64,000 bases of DNA from Paraburkholderia sp. BL10I2N1 (GCF_004361815.1 NZ_SNWA01000001.1:4402001-4466000); one strand, 5' to 3'. Counted from the stretch's first letter, positions 8,706 to 17,747 are shown. Notes: a model not told the origin generated them from the letters alone. Translations and numbers: made by a program.

Positions 8706-8806
8706 CGATGGCTGCCGCTGCGCCATGCGCCCGCGTTTGCGGCGGCGGCATTCGCGGAGTGCGCGGACTTCGCGAGATGCGTGCGAATCGGTTCAAGTGT
8801 GGCCAT
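8702..8806 (-). CDS. Short coupled upstream ORF (34 codons)
   Basis: A 34-codon frame, MATLEPIRTHLAKSAHSANA and on to GAWRSGSHR, has a good ribosome site (GGGAGTG six bases before its ATG). It ends in a TGA that overlaps the ATG of the next gene. It is alanine-rich and helical. It may be a leader peptide through which the downstream gene is translated, or simply the real gene's 5' region; no homologue is recognised. Confidence 0.4.
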   Translation of the reverse strand: MATLEPIRTHLAKSAHSANAAAANAGAWRSGSHR

Positions 8807-9233
8807 GCATCACTCCCATCGGGTTAATGGCCCGCACTATGCCACGGATAGTCGACATAACGCGACTGCGCCGCGCACGGCAGTTGACGGTTCACGGCGT
8901 CGCAAGGTAGGGGCAAACAGGAACCAGGCAGGTCGATCCAGGCGCTCGCGGCTTACCCATGCCTGCAGTCAGACAGGTTGCGCGCCCCAGGAGACGGTGC
9001 GATTTCTCCCCGCGCTTTTCGCGGAATACAGCGCGCGGTCGGCGCGTGCGAGTGTTGCATTCAGGTCGTCGCCAATCTCGAACCGGCAAACACCGGCGGA
9101 AAACGAGTACTTGATCGACGAGTCGTCCGCTAACCCGAGCTTTGACTTCTCAAATAGCCGGAATCCGCATCAGTGCAGGGTTTCGGCTATTTTCTGGGAC
9201 TATCATGTAGCCATGTAAGTTAGTATTTTTATA

Positions 9234-9261
9234 TTGACTTTCGGTGATTATTTGCTTTAAT
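9234..9261 (+). promoter_or_regulatory. Transposase promoter
   Basis: TTGACT (9234-9239) and TTTAAT (9256-9261) are spaced by 16 bases, close to a sigma-70 promoter, in an AT-rich patch. Transcription would start around 9268, almost on the ATG at 9270, giving a very short or absent leader. Confidence 0.6.
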
Positions 9262-9269
9262 CAGTGTTC

Positions 9270-11009
9270 ATGTATATCGAACACGTCCCCAACCGCAACT
9301 CACCGCCCGCCATCCTGTTGCGCGAGTCCTTCCGCGACGGCAACAAGGTGAAGAAGCGCACCCTGGCCAACCTCTCATCGCTGCCCGCCGAGGTCATCGA
9401 AGGACTGAAGGTGCTGCTGCGCGGTGGCGTCGCAGTGCCCTCGGCTGAAGAGGCCTTCGTGATCGAGCGCAGCCTGCCGCACGGACATGTGGCCGCGGTG
9501 CTGGGCGCGGCGCGTGCCTGCGGCGCCGAGCAGTGGTTTGCGGCTGCACCGGCCGCGCTGCGCGCGATGCTCATGGCGCTGCTGGTGGCGCGGGTGGTGT
9601 CTCCCGCTTCGAAGCTGGCCACCCATCGCATGTTGCGCGACGAGACCGCGACCCACTCGCTGTCGCGGCTGCTGAAGCTGGGCGAGGTTGACCTCGGACA
9701 GGTCTATACCGCGCTCGACTGGCTGGGCGAGGCCCAGGAAGACATCGAGAAGCGGCTGGCGCGCAAGCATCTGGCCGGCAGCATGCTGGTGCTCTATGAC
9801 CTCACGTCCACGTGGGTGACCGGAGACTGCTGCGAGCTTGCCGCGCGCGGCTACAGCCGCGATGGCAAGCGCGACGATCCGCAGATCGTGTTCGGGCTGG
9901 TTTGCACTCCTGAAGGCTGTCCGGTGGCCGTCGAGGTGTTTGCCGGCAACACCGCCGATCCGGCTACCGTGGCCTCGCAGGTGGAGAAACTGCGGGACCG
10001 CTATGGCATCGGCAAGATCGCCTGGGTGGGCGACCGGGGCATGCTCACGCAGGCGCGCATCGACACGGTATTGCGCCCGGCGGGGCTGGACTGGGTGAGC
10101 AGCCTGCGCGCGCCGCAGGTGAGCGCGCTTGCCCAGGAGAAGGGGCCTTTCCAGCCCTCGCTGTTTGACGAGCGCAACCTGCTGGAGCTGACCAGTGAGG
10201 CGTTCCCCGGTGAGCGGCTCATCGTGTGCCGCAATCCGCTGCTGGCCGAGCAGCGGACCCGCAAACGCGAGGACTTGCTGCAGGCCACTGAAGCCGAGCT
10301 GACGAAGATCGCCGAGGCGACCACGCGTGCCCGCAACCGCCTCAAGGGCGCCGATGCCATTGCCCTGCGCGTGGGCCGCGTCATCGACCACTACAAGATG
10401 GCCAAGCACTTCGAGCTGAGCTTCACCGACGAGGGCTTCACCTGGACGCGCAAGGCCGGTCAGATCCGGCAGGAAGCGGCGCTCGACGGCCTGTATGTGG
10501 TGCGCACCAGCGTGCCCGAACAGGACCTGCCGGCCGAAGCGGCTGTCTCGGCGTACAAGGGCCTGGCGGTCGTGGAGCGTGCCTTCCGGTCGCTCAAGAC
10601 AGTCGATCTGAACGTGCGCCCCATATTCCACTGGAACGCCGAGCGTGTACGGGCGCACGTCTTCCTGTGCATGCTCGCCTACTACGTCGAATGGCACATG
10701 CGCGAGACCTTGAAGCCGATGCTGTTTGACGATGAATACATCGAGCTCGCACGCGCAACCCGGCCCTCGCCCGTGGCCAAGGCACGACGTTCGGACCAGG
10801 CAAAAGCAAAGGATGCCACGCGGCTTGGCGAGGACGGCTTGCCCGTCCATAGCTTCCGCACGCTGCTCGATGATCTGGCCACGCTCGCCTACAACGTCTG
10901 CCACACATCTCTGAACCCGGACGCAAAGATCGTGATGATCACGCGGCCCACACCCGTTCAGGAAAAGGCCTTCCGCCTGCTGAACATCAGCCCTGTCTGT
11001 ACCCAGTAA
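9270..11009 (+). CDS. IS1634-family DDE transposase
   Basis: The 579-residue protein begins MYIEHVPNRNSPPAILLRES, the usual IS1634-family start; a GTG two codons earlier is possible. Catalytic motifs of the IS4-type fold are visible. DLTSTW carries the first Asp (about 173-178) and VGDRGMLTQ the second. The Y-x2-L-x2-VERAFRSLK segment supplies the last Glu. It would excise and reinsert the element. The reading frame is intact from promoter to stop, so the element is probably still mobile. Confidence 0.92.
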   Translation: MYIEHVPNRNSPPAILLRESFRDGNKVKKRTLANLSSLPAEVIEGLKVLLRGGVAVPSAEEAFVIERSLPHGHVAAVLGAARACGAEQWFAAAPAALRAMLMALLVARVVSPASKLATHRMLRDETATHSLSRLLKLGEVDLGQVYTALDWLGEAQEDIEKRLARKHLAGSMLVLYDLTSTWVTGDCCELAARGYSRDGKRDDPQIVFGLVCTPEGCPVAVEVFAGNTADPATVASQVEKLRDRYGIGKIAWVGDRGMLTQARIDTVLRPAGLDWVSSLRAPQVSALAQEKGPFQPSLFDERNLLELTSEAFPGERLIVCRNPLLAEQRTRKREDLLQATEAELTKIAEATTRARNRLKGADAIALRVGRVIDHYKMAKHFELSFTDEGFTWTRKAGQIRQEAALDGLYVVRTSVPEQDLPAEAAVSAYKGLAVVERAFRSLKTVDLNVRPIFHWNAERVRAHVFLCMLAYYVEWHMRETLKPMLFDDEYIELARATRPSPVAKARRSDQAKAKDATRLGEDGLPVHSFRTLLDDLATLAYNVCHTSLNPDAKIVMITRPTPVQEKAFRLLNISPVCTQ

Positions 11010-12026
11010 CCGACTCCCCCCGACACGCGTAACCGCGGCAATTCAAGGACCTGCGCGCGCCGCATGCTCAAAGTTCGGGCTAACCGGACCCTGCGGCCAA
11101 GCACGTTGCGACGCATCCGTTCGACAGCCGATGCGCCATGCTCGACAGGCGTGCCGGGAAAAACCACCAGGAATTCTTCGCCGCCAATGCGACCGGCGAT
11201 GTCCGATTGACGCGTCGCCTGCCGGCAGACCTCGCCGAAGTCGCGCAGGACAGCGTCGCCGGCAGCGTGCCCATGCAGATCGTTGATCCGCTTGAAGTGA
11301 TCCAGGTCGACGAGCGCGATGGTGAGGGGCGTCTGCGCGCCCGCGGAAGCCGACATCGCAAGCTCGAGGGCCGACATCGAATGGCGCCGGCTCGCAAGCC
11401 CCGTCAGCGCGTCCGTGCGGGCTTCTTTCAGTGCGCGTTCGTGCGCGCCGATCCACGCCTCTTCGGTGGACTTCAGGTGAGATATGTCGGTGCCGACCAC
11501 GACGATCCAGTCGTTGTCGAGCAGCGTCTCCGTCATCGAGAACCACCGCCCGTCCATCAGTTCGGCAGCGAAGGTGCGTTGTCCCGCGTCCTGGCGTCGC
11601 AGTTCCTGCGCATGGGTGATGAACGCCAGCGCATCGTCGCCTTCGATACGCGTACCGCGCTGGTTCAGGACGCCGCGCAGCACCACGTCGGCAAAAGTAA
11701 TTTCGCCATCGTTACGGCCAAGGCCGAAGGAATGCCGGAACGCACTGTTGGCAAAAACGAGCCGGTCACTCGTGTCATAAATGGCGACGAGCAGATGTTG
11801 TCCTTCGAGCGCGCACAGCAACGCTTCGTGGGCGACATCGTCAGTACACAGGTCCAGTATCGATTTCATCGACGTCGGTTGAGGTTTTTTACCGCGCAGT
11901 ACCGCCGAACCGGAGCGCCAACGCGAAGGCCCCGCGACGCTCCCCTGCTGCGGATCCACTCTTTTTTCCCGGCAGGAAGAAAGGCGCCGCGGGCCGGAAG
12001 ACCCGCGGCACGTGAAACGTTCCAAT

Positions 12027-12423
12027 GACCCCGGCAGTGCGGAAAGTCATGGAGAACGTGGAGACAGATCCAAGTCTACGCGCGCGCCAGGTTCGTCATC
12101 CGGAGAACAAAGAGCCGTTTCGCCCGCTATTCCGCCGTTGGCAGCCGCTTCGCCAACGTCGCCGACCCTCGCCAATCGACACGTCGGCGACATGCAGGTG
12201 GCAGGAGCCGGCAGATTCAGTCCGCAGTTGCCCAGCCCCTTTCAGAAAAATGCGCCTCTGATAGCCCGATTCAATTGACAACTCCACCCTCGCCGTCCTG
12301 TAATTAAAGCCTCTAGTTCGCGACGCCAGGCTCCGCCGATACCGGGGTACGCTCTCATCCACGCGGCATCAGATCGCCAGGCTAGCCACTGACGAACAGA
12401 TAACCATACCAGGTGAGGCGTTC
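12027..12423. other. Gap between cyclase and pstS remnant
   Basis: No gene is supported in these bases. The only feature seen is a promoter-like pair at 12275-12304, pointing at the pstS pseudogene. Confidence 0.4.
12275..12304 (+). promoter_or_regulatory. Sigma-70-like promoter ahead of pstS remnant
   Basis: TTGACA (12275-12280) is followed after 18 bases by TGTAAT (12299-12304). This leaves a leader of about 110 bases before the GTG start at 12424. I see no clear Pho box. Confidence 0.5.
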
Positions 12424-13451
12424 GTGATACCGGTGCGTACTCTGACTGCCGTGACTGGCGCGCTCTTCGCCGTCGCGGTGCAAGCCGCGGATATAAGCGG
12501 TGCCGGCAGCACGTTCGCTGCTCCCATCCATACCAGTTGGGCCAATGCCTACCAGAAGAGCGGCGGCGGCAAGGTGATCTACCGAAGCGTAGGTTCGTCG
12601 GATGGCATCAAGCAGATCCTCGCCAGGACAGTCGATTTCGCGGGCTCCGACGCTCCGCTCAAGGATGAAGACCTCGTAAAAGATGGCTTGATCCAGTTCC
12701 CGACCGTGGTGGGTGGCGTGGTGCCGGTCGTCAATCTTCCGGACGTCGGACCCGGCGACCTGACGCTCTCCGGCCCGGTGCTCGGCGACATCTACCTCGG
12801 CAAGACCACCAACTGGAATGACCCCGTCATTGCCGCGCTGAATCCGCACTCAAACTGCCCGATCTTGCGATTGCCGTGATTCGTCGGTCAGATGGTTTAG
12901 GCACGACCTTCATCTGGACCCACTACTTTTCACAAGTCAATCCGGAATGGAAGCGCCGGATTGGCGAAGGCACGAACGTCCGCTGGCCGCATGGTGCTGG
13001 CGCCCGGGGTAACGAAGGAGTGGCCCTTTTCGTCCAGCGGCTGTCCGGCGCCATAGGCTACGTGGCATGGGATTTCACCAGGCAGAACCACATGGCCTAT
13101 ACGTCCATGACGAATGCAGCGGGCATCGCACTGCGGCCTGGCCCGAACGCCTTCAGGGCGGCTGCCGCCGGCGCCGACTGATCGAGATCGTTCCATCAAA
13201 TCCTGACCAACGAGCCGGGCAAGGACGCATGGCCTGTCGTTGGCGCGACCTTCGTGCTGCTGCACACGACGCCGGACAAGTGCGGCCACGCCGAGGAAAC
13301 CCTGAAGTTTTTCGACTGGGCGTTCAGGCATGGAGACCGGGCTGCCGAAGCACTGGATTACATTCCACTTCCGGAACCGGTGGTGAACGAAATCCGTTCG
13401 CAATGGCGCGCGAAGGTAAAGGACGCGCAGGGCAAGCCGATCGCCGAATAG
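12424..13451 (+). pseudogene. pstS: Phosphate-binding protein PstS, frameshift plus nonsense
   Basis: The N-terminus has a signal peptide and the PstS opening ADISGAGSTFAAPIHTSWANAY, then YRSVGSSDGIKQI and DFAGSDAPL, which form the phosphate site. Near 12855 one base is missing (expected NPHSKLPDLAIAVIRRSDG), throwing the frame to a stop at 12879. In the restored frame a TGA at 13179-13181 replaces a Trp codon (GADWSRSFHQ expected). The remainder runs intact through VVGATFVLLHTTP and ALDYIPLPEPVV to the stop at 13451. The protein would bind periplasmic phosphate for the Pst transporter; no pstCAB is adjacent, and two lesions make it non-functional. Confidence 0.88.
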
Positions 13452-13609
13452 CGCCACGACTCCGGCATCGCGCGGCCGCGTTCACCCGCGTGAAACCTTG
13501 CGCAAGACTGAGGTCTCTCTGCTCAAGCAAGGCGCGAGGTGTCATCATCGAGTCTGCCGTGCGACTAACCATGACAGATGACGCCGCACGTGTCAGGAGA
13601 CAGGCACAC

Positions 13610-13996
13610 ATGATGAACGCTATCCGGAAATTCCTCGTCACTGCGAGCCTGCTGTTCGTTGCCGGCTACGCGGTTGCCGGCGAGCAGGCCTTCACCCAGT
13701 CCGCTTTCGACAGACTGAACGCCGCCGGCGCACCCAACATCGTCTACTTTCACGCGACCTGGTGCCCGACCTGCAAGATCCAACAACCCATCGTGGACCA
13801 CCTCGCTGCGCAGCCCGAGTTGAAAGGCGTCACCATCCTCGAAGCCGACTTCGACAAGGAGGTGGCCCTGAAGCGCGCCCTGAAAGTCAGCCAGCAGTCG
13901 ACTTTCGTGGTCTTCAAGGGCGGTCGCGAAGTCGCTCGATCGACCGGACAGACGCGTGAGCAGGACATCAAGGACACGTTTGCCAAGGCCCTGTGA
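13610..13996 (+). CDS. Exported thioredoxin-fold protein (CPTC active site)
   Basis: This 128-residue protein has a Sec signal peptide (MMNAIRKFLVTASLLFVAGY, cleavage near AVAG) and a thioredoxin fold. The redox motif is YFHATWCPTCKIQQPIV, and a cis-Pro-type segment reads QQSTFVVFKGGREV. AGGAG lies 10 bases before the chosen ATG. Family members reduce or exchange disulfides in the periplasm. Its stop overlaps the start of the CcdA-like gene by one base, so the two very probably form an operon in which CcdA passes electrons to this protein. Confidence 0.85.
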   Translation: MMNAIRKFLVTASLLFVAGYAVAGEQAFTQSAFDRLNAAGAPNIVYFHATWCPTCKIQQPIVDHLAAQPELKGVTILEADFDKEVALKRALKVSQQSTFVVFKGGREVARSTGQTREQDIKDTFAKAL

Positions 13997-14724
13997 TGGA
14001 CTTCACGCTGGGTACGTACGCGGTGGGATTGATGGCGGGTGTCCTGACTATCCTGTCGCCGTGTGCCCTACCTCTCGTGCCGATCCTCGTGACGTCGGCG
14101 CTGGCTGCTCACCGGTTTGGCGCCATCGCGCTCGCCCTCGGACTAGGTATCTCCTTTGCCGCCATTGGCGTTTTCGTGGCGACAGTGGGCGTATCGCTCG
14201 GGGTCGACAACGACGTTTTTCGTCGTGGCGCCGCCGTGCTGATGATCCTGTTTGGGTTCGCGATGCTCTCGCAGCGATTGCAGGCCACAGTCAGCCGCGC
14301 GACAGCAGGGATAAGCGGAACTGGCCAGAACTGGTTGAGCAAGATTAGAGGTGACAGCCTGTCCGGCCAGTTCGCCGTTGGCCTGCTTCTGGGTGCGGTA
14401 TGGAGCCCGTGCGTCGGCCCGACGCTGGGCGCGGCGACGACCCTCGCCGCACAAGGTAAAAGTCTTGGCGGGATCGCATTGCTGATGGGTCTGTTTGGCG
14501 TGGGGGCCGGCTTGCCTCTCGCGCTTGTCGGCATGCTGTCGCGAGTGTCGATGCTCAGGCTGCGCAGCGGTCTCGGCTCGATCGCAGCGGCGGGAAAAAC
14601 GGTTCTCGGGACGATGTTCGTCGTCTTCGGGCTCTTCATCCTCACAGGGTTCGACAAGACACTCGAGACAGTGCTGCTATCCGCAAGCCCGGCGTGGCTC
14701 ACCGCATTGACTACATCGCTATAG
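13996..14724 (+). CDS. CcdA/DsbD-type thiol electron transporter
   Basis: This 242-residue integral membrane protein has six predicted helices. The paired motifs LSPCALPLVPILVTSA (helix 1) and WSPCVGPTLGAATTLA (helix 4) carry the two conserved cysteines that relay reducing equivalents from cytoplasmic thioredoxin across the membrane. The ATG shares a base with the preceding stop (TGATG); a GTG one codon earlier is possible. The partner is most likely the exported thioredoxin-like protein just upstream. It converges on the ArsC-like gene. Confidence 0.88.
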   Translation: MDFTLGTYAVGLMAGVLTILSPCALPLVPILVTSALAAHRFGAIALALGLGISFAAIGVFVATVGVSLGVDNDVFRRGAAVLMILFGFAMLSQRLQATVSRATAGISGTGQNWLSKIRGDSLSGQFAVGLLLGAVWSPCVGPTLGAATTLAAQGKSLGGIALLMGLFGVGAGLPLALVGMLSRVSMLRLRSGLGSIAAAGKTVLGTMFVVFGLFILTGFDKTLETVLLSASPAWLTALTTSL

Positions 14725-14791
14725 GCGGCACAGGACAGGCTGACTTAAGCGGTTGCATCTTCAGACTGTTCGTGACCCTTGCTCACAGGAT

Positions 14792-15304
14792 CTAGCTGGA
14801 GAGCACCATTTCCGTTCCGCGAAACGCTGGCCGCGACTCGACGACGGGCTCCTGGCCGGCTATCGCGTACTGCGGCAAGGCGATCAGCATGGTGACCCGC
14901 CGGAGGATCTGCCAGAAGACCTTGTCGAAGGCTCGGGCTCGCTCGTCATCGCTCATCCCTTCACCGAGCGGATCCGGGAAATTCCATTGGCAGAATTCGG
15001 GCTCGCCGGGGAATGACGGCGCATGGTATTCCGCCACGCGATCGCACAACCCGATGACGAGGTCCATGCAGGGAGCCCAGTTGCCCGTGAATTCCAGCCA
15101 GCTTTTGGGATTGAGGCGGCTGAGTTCGGAAATGCCCGGCCGCAGTTGAGCGATAGCCAGCGGGTGAATGCGGGCGGCGGGCTCGGCCCCCGCGCTAAAC
15201 GCCTCGAACCGGTCGCCAGCAAACTCGCGCAACAAAGCTTCCGCCATCACACTGCGCGCCGAATTCTCTCTGCAGAGAAACAGCACCTTATATTTTTTGG
15301 TCAC
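14792..15304 (-). CDS. ArsC-like reductase / low-molecular-weight phosphatase fold
   Basis: The protein (170 residues from the GTG at 15304) opens with VTKKYKVLFLCRENSARSVM, containing the CX5R P-loop shared by thioredoxin-coupled arsenate reductases and LMW phosphatases. WNFPDPLGEG provides the acid loop, and further cysteines follow (APCMDLVIGLCD). The arrangement fits ArsC-type enzymes that reduce arsenate with thioredoxin. In-frame ATGs lie 9 and 21 codons upstream; the GTG was preferred because homologues start right before the P-loop. No arsR, arsB or acr3 is nearby, so the arsenate role is inferred. Confidence 0.75.
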   Translation of the reverse strand: MTKKYKVLFLCRENSARSVMAEALLREFAGDRFEAFSAGAEPAARIHPLAIAQLRPGISELSRLNPKSWLEFTGNWAPCMDLVIGLCDRVAEYHAPSFPGEPEFCQWNFPDPLGEGMSDDERARAFDKVFWQILRRVTMLIALPQYAIAGQEPVVESRPAFRGTEMVLSS

Positions 15305-15766
15305 GTATCTACCCCGGGACGTGCATTTTTTCATTATGTGCAGGATTCTGTCAGGCGAGTCTTGCATTACCGTGACAGCGCAAAACGGAAAAAGCGGTGG
15401 ACCCGATTCAGGCCAGATAGAAAGATCATTGAAAGAATTGCGTCTTCAAAGACCAGCCCGGCTCACGTTTCCGCAGCAGATACTACCGGACGTGTTCTTC
15501 CGAAGAAATAGACAAAAAAAAACCTGGCTTATGCCACCCGGCGTACGCACAATCACCTTGCGGCCCCCTCCCCGGCGTGCACTGCCCCGGGCATGGATAT
15601 CGCATAACATCCGGGCGGACGCCCGGCGAGCCAGCCGGGATGCGGGACAATACCTCCGCCGGAGCGCCGGAGCAACGGCCAGGCCCGGCGGCTGTGAGCG
15701 TCGCGCGGGTATCCTCGGCCGTTCCGCGCCGGGCAGGATCACCGATTCCATTGGAGGAAAACCTCT
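15305..15766. other. Gap between ArsC-like and NTF2-like genes
   Basis: No coding frame is supported on either strand. The part next to the divergent plus-strand gene must hold its promoter, but no clear hexamers were found. On the minus strand a short stem (TGGC/GCCA) is followed by eight T near 15515-15530; it does not follow any gene that I can support. Confidence 0.35.
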
Positions 15767-16153
15767 ATGAGCGACGATGAACGCGCCATCCGAACCCTGA
15801 TCGACACCTGGATGAGCGCCAGCAGAAATGGCGACACCGCCACCGTGCTTACCCTGATGGCCGACGACGTTGTCTTCATGGTTCCGGGTCAGAAGCCTTT
15901 CGGCAAGGAGGCTTTTGCGGCCACATCCGAAGGGATGAAAAACGTCCTGATCGACGGCACGAGCGACATCAGGGAACTCCAGATCCTCGGCGACTGGGCT
16001 TTCCTGCGCAACTACCTCGACCTGACGATCACGCCGCCAGGCGGTGCCGCGCCGGTGCGGCAGAGCGGCTACACGCTCACGATCCTGCGCAAGGAACTGG
16101 ACGGGCGATGGGTCCTCGCGCGCGATGCGAACCTGCTCACCGTGCAGACCTGA
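15767..16153 (+). CDS. NTF2-like (SnoaL/DUF4440-type) protein
   Basis: This 128-residue protein is of the SgcJ/EcaC or SnoaL-like NTF2 fold. It begins with a helical MSDDERAIRTLIDTWMSASR and continues with ADDVVFMVPGQKPFGKEAF and SGYTLTILRKELDGRWVLAR. Such cones bind small ligands and are often annotated only as SgcJ/EcaC family oxidoreductases. Its substrate cannot be told from the sequence. A strong GGAGGAAAAC precedes the ATG. A hairpin terminator follows 25 bases after the stop. Confidence 0.82.
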   Translation: MSDDERAIRTLIDTWMSASRNGDTATVLTLMADDVVFMVPGQKPFGKEAFAATSEGMKNVLIDGTSDIRELQILGDWAFLRNYLDLTITPPGGAAPVRQSGYTLTILRKELDGRWVLARDANLLTVQT

Positions 16154-16177
16154 CCGAGCGCGCACGGCCAGACAAAA

Positions 16178-16198
16178 AAGCCGACGCGAGGTCGGCTT
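16178..16198. terminator. Bidirectional intrinsic terminator
   Basis: AAGCCGAC and GTCGGCTT form an 8-base stem around GCGAG, with A-runs on one side and TTT on the other. It lies between the NTF2-like gene and the convergent symporter gene and can serve both. Confidence 0.75.
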
Positions 16199-16253
16199 TC
16201 CTGCTTGAACATACCGGTCCTGAAGACCTGTAGACCTGAAGACCGCTACCGCA

Positions 16254-17747
16254 TCATGCGCCCGTGACCTGCCCCACCGCGCCACGTCTCGGCAGCACCG
16301 CCGACACCACGAACGTCACGACGATGTTCACCACCAGCGCGATCAGGCCGATATAGAGCGGCCAGGTCCCGCCGCCCGCATGCAGCGCGTACACCGGCTT
16401 CAGGCCCTGCGAAATCGCGAGGCCAGTACCGATCACGATGCCCACCATCCAGCCGGCGAGCAGCCCTGCCGTCGACATGCGCTTCGTGTATAGCGTGAAG
16501 ACGATCGCCGGGAAGATCTGCAGGATCCACACGCCGCCGAGCAGTTGCAGATCGATCGCGTACTGCGTCGGCAGGAACACGATGAAGAGCAGCGCGCCGA
16601 ACTTCACGACGAGCGACACAATCTTCGCCGTCGAGGCTTCCTTCTCCGGCGTGATGTCCGGATTCACCATGGGACGCCAGAGGTTGCGGGTAAACAGGTT
16701 CGCCGCACCGATCGACATGATCGCCGCCGGCACCAGCGCACTGATCGCGATGGCCGCGGCCGCAAAGCCGACGAACCACGCCGGGAACAGTTTGCTGAAC
16801 AGGGCCGGCACCACATCGGAGGCCGACTGCACCTTGACGTCCGCTGCAATCGCCATGTAGCCGAGCAGCGCGATCAAACCGAGCAGCAACGTATAGGCCG
16901 GCAGGAAGATCGCATTCTTCTTCACCGTCTTCGCCGACGCCGAGGACAGCACCGCCGTCATCGTATGCGGATACATGAACGCAGCGAGCGCCGAACCGAA
17001 CGCCAGCGATGCATACGCGGTGAACTGGGTCGGCTTCAGGATGATGCCGGTAGCACCGCCCTTGGCCGTGAAGAACTTGTCGGCGGCATCGAACACCGCG
17101 CCGTACCCGCCAAGTTTCGACGGAATCAGCCACACCGCCGCGATCACGACGATGTAGATCATGATGTCCTTGACGAACGCGATCATCGCCGGCGCACGCA
17201 GGCCGCTCGAATACGTGTAGACAGCGAGAATCACGAACGCAACGACGAGCGGCAGTTCGCCGTTCACGCCCAACCCCTTGATGACGACCTGCATGCCGAC
17301 GAGCTGCAGCGCGATATACGGCATCGTCGCCACGATGCCGGTGAGCGCGACGGCCGCCGGCAAGAGCTTGCCGCCGTATTCGCCATGCACGTAGTCGGCG
17401 GCGGTGATGTGGTTTTTGTCATGCGCGATCTGCCAGAGTTTCGGCATCACCGCGAACACGAACGGGTACACGATGATCGTGTACGGCAGCGCGAAGAAGC
17501 CATACGCGCCGACCGAAAACACCAGCGCCGGAACCGCGATCACGGTGTACGCAGTATAGAAGTCGCCACCGACGAGAAACCACGAAATGATCGTGCCAAA
17601 CTGGCGCCCACCGAGTCCCCACTCGTGCAGTTGCGTCAGGTCCCCGCGTTTCCAGCGTGCCGCCACGAATCCAAGCACTGTCACCAGCACAAAGAAGGCG
17701 ATGAAGACACTCATCGAGATGCTGTCGACCGATTTCACATCGTTCAT
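16254..17747 (-). CDS. Sodium:solute symporter, MctP-like monocarboxylate permease
   Basis: The 497-residue membrane protein of the SSS family has about 13 helices. Typical segments are WGLGGRQFGTIISWFLVGGD, TAYTVIAVPALVFSVGAYGF, YTYSSGLRAPAMIAFVKDI and SALVPAAIMSIGAANLFTRN. Members with a DUF3311 partner take up lactate, pyruvate, acetate or related acids with sodium or protons. The start was set at the ATG preceded by AGGAGCGTCAA, overlapping the DUF3311 stop (ATGA). It diverges from glcG-glcB, so a C2 or C3 acid feeding malate synthase is a sensible substrate guess. Confidence 0.9.
   Translation of the reverse strand: MNDVKSVDSISMSVFIAFFVLVTVLGFVAARWKRGDLTQLHEWGLGGRQFGTIISWFLVGGDFYTAYTVIAVPALVFSVGAYGFFALPYTIIVYPFVFAVMPKLWQIAHDKNHITAADYVHGEYGGKLLPAAVALTGIVATMPYIALQLVGMQVVIKGLGVNGELPLVVAFVILAVYTYSSGLRAPAMIAFVKDIMIYIVVIAAVWLIPSKLGGYGAVFDAADKFFTAKGGATGIILKPTQFTAYASLAFGSALAAFMYPHTMTAVLSSASAKTVKKNAIFLPAYTLLLGLIALLGYMAIAADVKVQSASDVVPALFSKLFPAWFVGFAAAAIAISALVPAAIMSIGAANLFTRNLWRPMVNPDITPEKEASTAKIVSLVVKFGALLFIVFLPTQYAIDLQLLGGVWILQIFPAIVFTLYTKRMSTAGLLAGWMVGIVIGTGLAISQGLKPVYALHAGGGTWPLYIGLIALVVNIVVTFVVSAVLPRRGAVGQVTGA

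Larger units (their letters stand above)
9134..11079 (+). mobile_element. Complete IS1634-type insertion sequence
   Basis: The element is 1946 bases long with imperfect terminal inverted repeats: CCCGAGCTTTGA at the left, CCCGAACTTTGA at the right read inward. It carries one transposase gene in plus orientation. A 9-base inverted repeat (AAATAGCCG at 9152, CGGCTATTT at 9184) lies just inside the left end. The flanking duplication and intact transposase suggest a fairly recent insertion. It sits inside a diguanylate cyclase gene, transcribed against that gene. Confidence 0.85.
9130..11083. repeat. 4-base target duplication flanking the insertion sequence
   Basis: CTAA is present at 9130-9133 and 11080-11083, immediately outside the element's inverted ends. 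Collapsing one copy restores the interrupted reading frame exactly, which supports these boundaries. A 5-base duplication (GCTAA) is equally compatible if the last G of the element is counted as target. Confidence 0.75.
8969..11869 (-). pseudogene. PAS-GGDEF diguanylate cyclase split by an insertion sequence
   Basis: The gene reads from 11869 (MKSILDLCTDD) to a stop at 8969-8971 and is interrupted at 9134-11079. Removing the element plus one 4-base duplication restores a single frame of 316 residues. At the junction, RRVRLA joins ADDSSIKYSFSAGVCRFEI. The N-terminal half is PAS-like (about 10-130). The GGDEF domain has DLDHFKRINDLHGHAAGD, the active motif GGEEF, and the ending ADRALYSAKSAGRNR. 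It would make c-di-GMP in the cytoplasm. As it stands, the 5' part lacks the end of the catalytic domain and is presumed inactive. Confidence 0.9.

Noticed and set aside
9375..10904. A 509-codon minus-strand frame inside the insertion sequence
   Set aside because: It lies opposite the transposase and shows no protein family pattern.
15515..15535. Run of eight T with a weak stem on the minus strand
   Set aside because: The stem is only four bases and no minus-strand gene ends before it.
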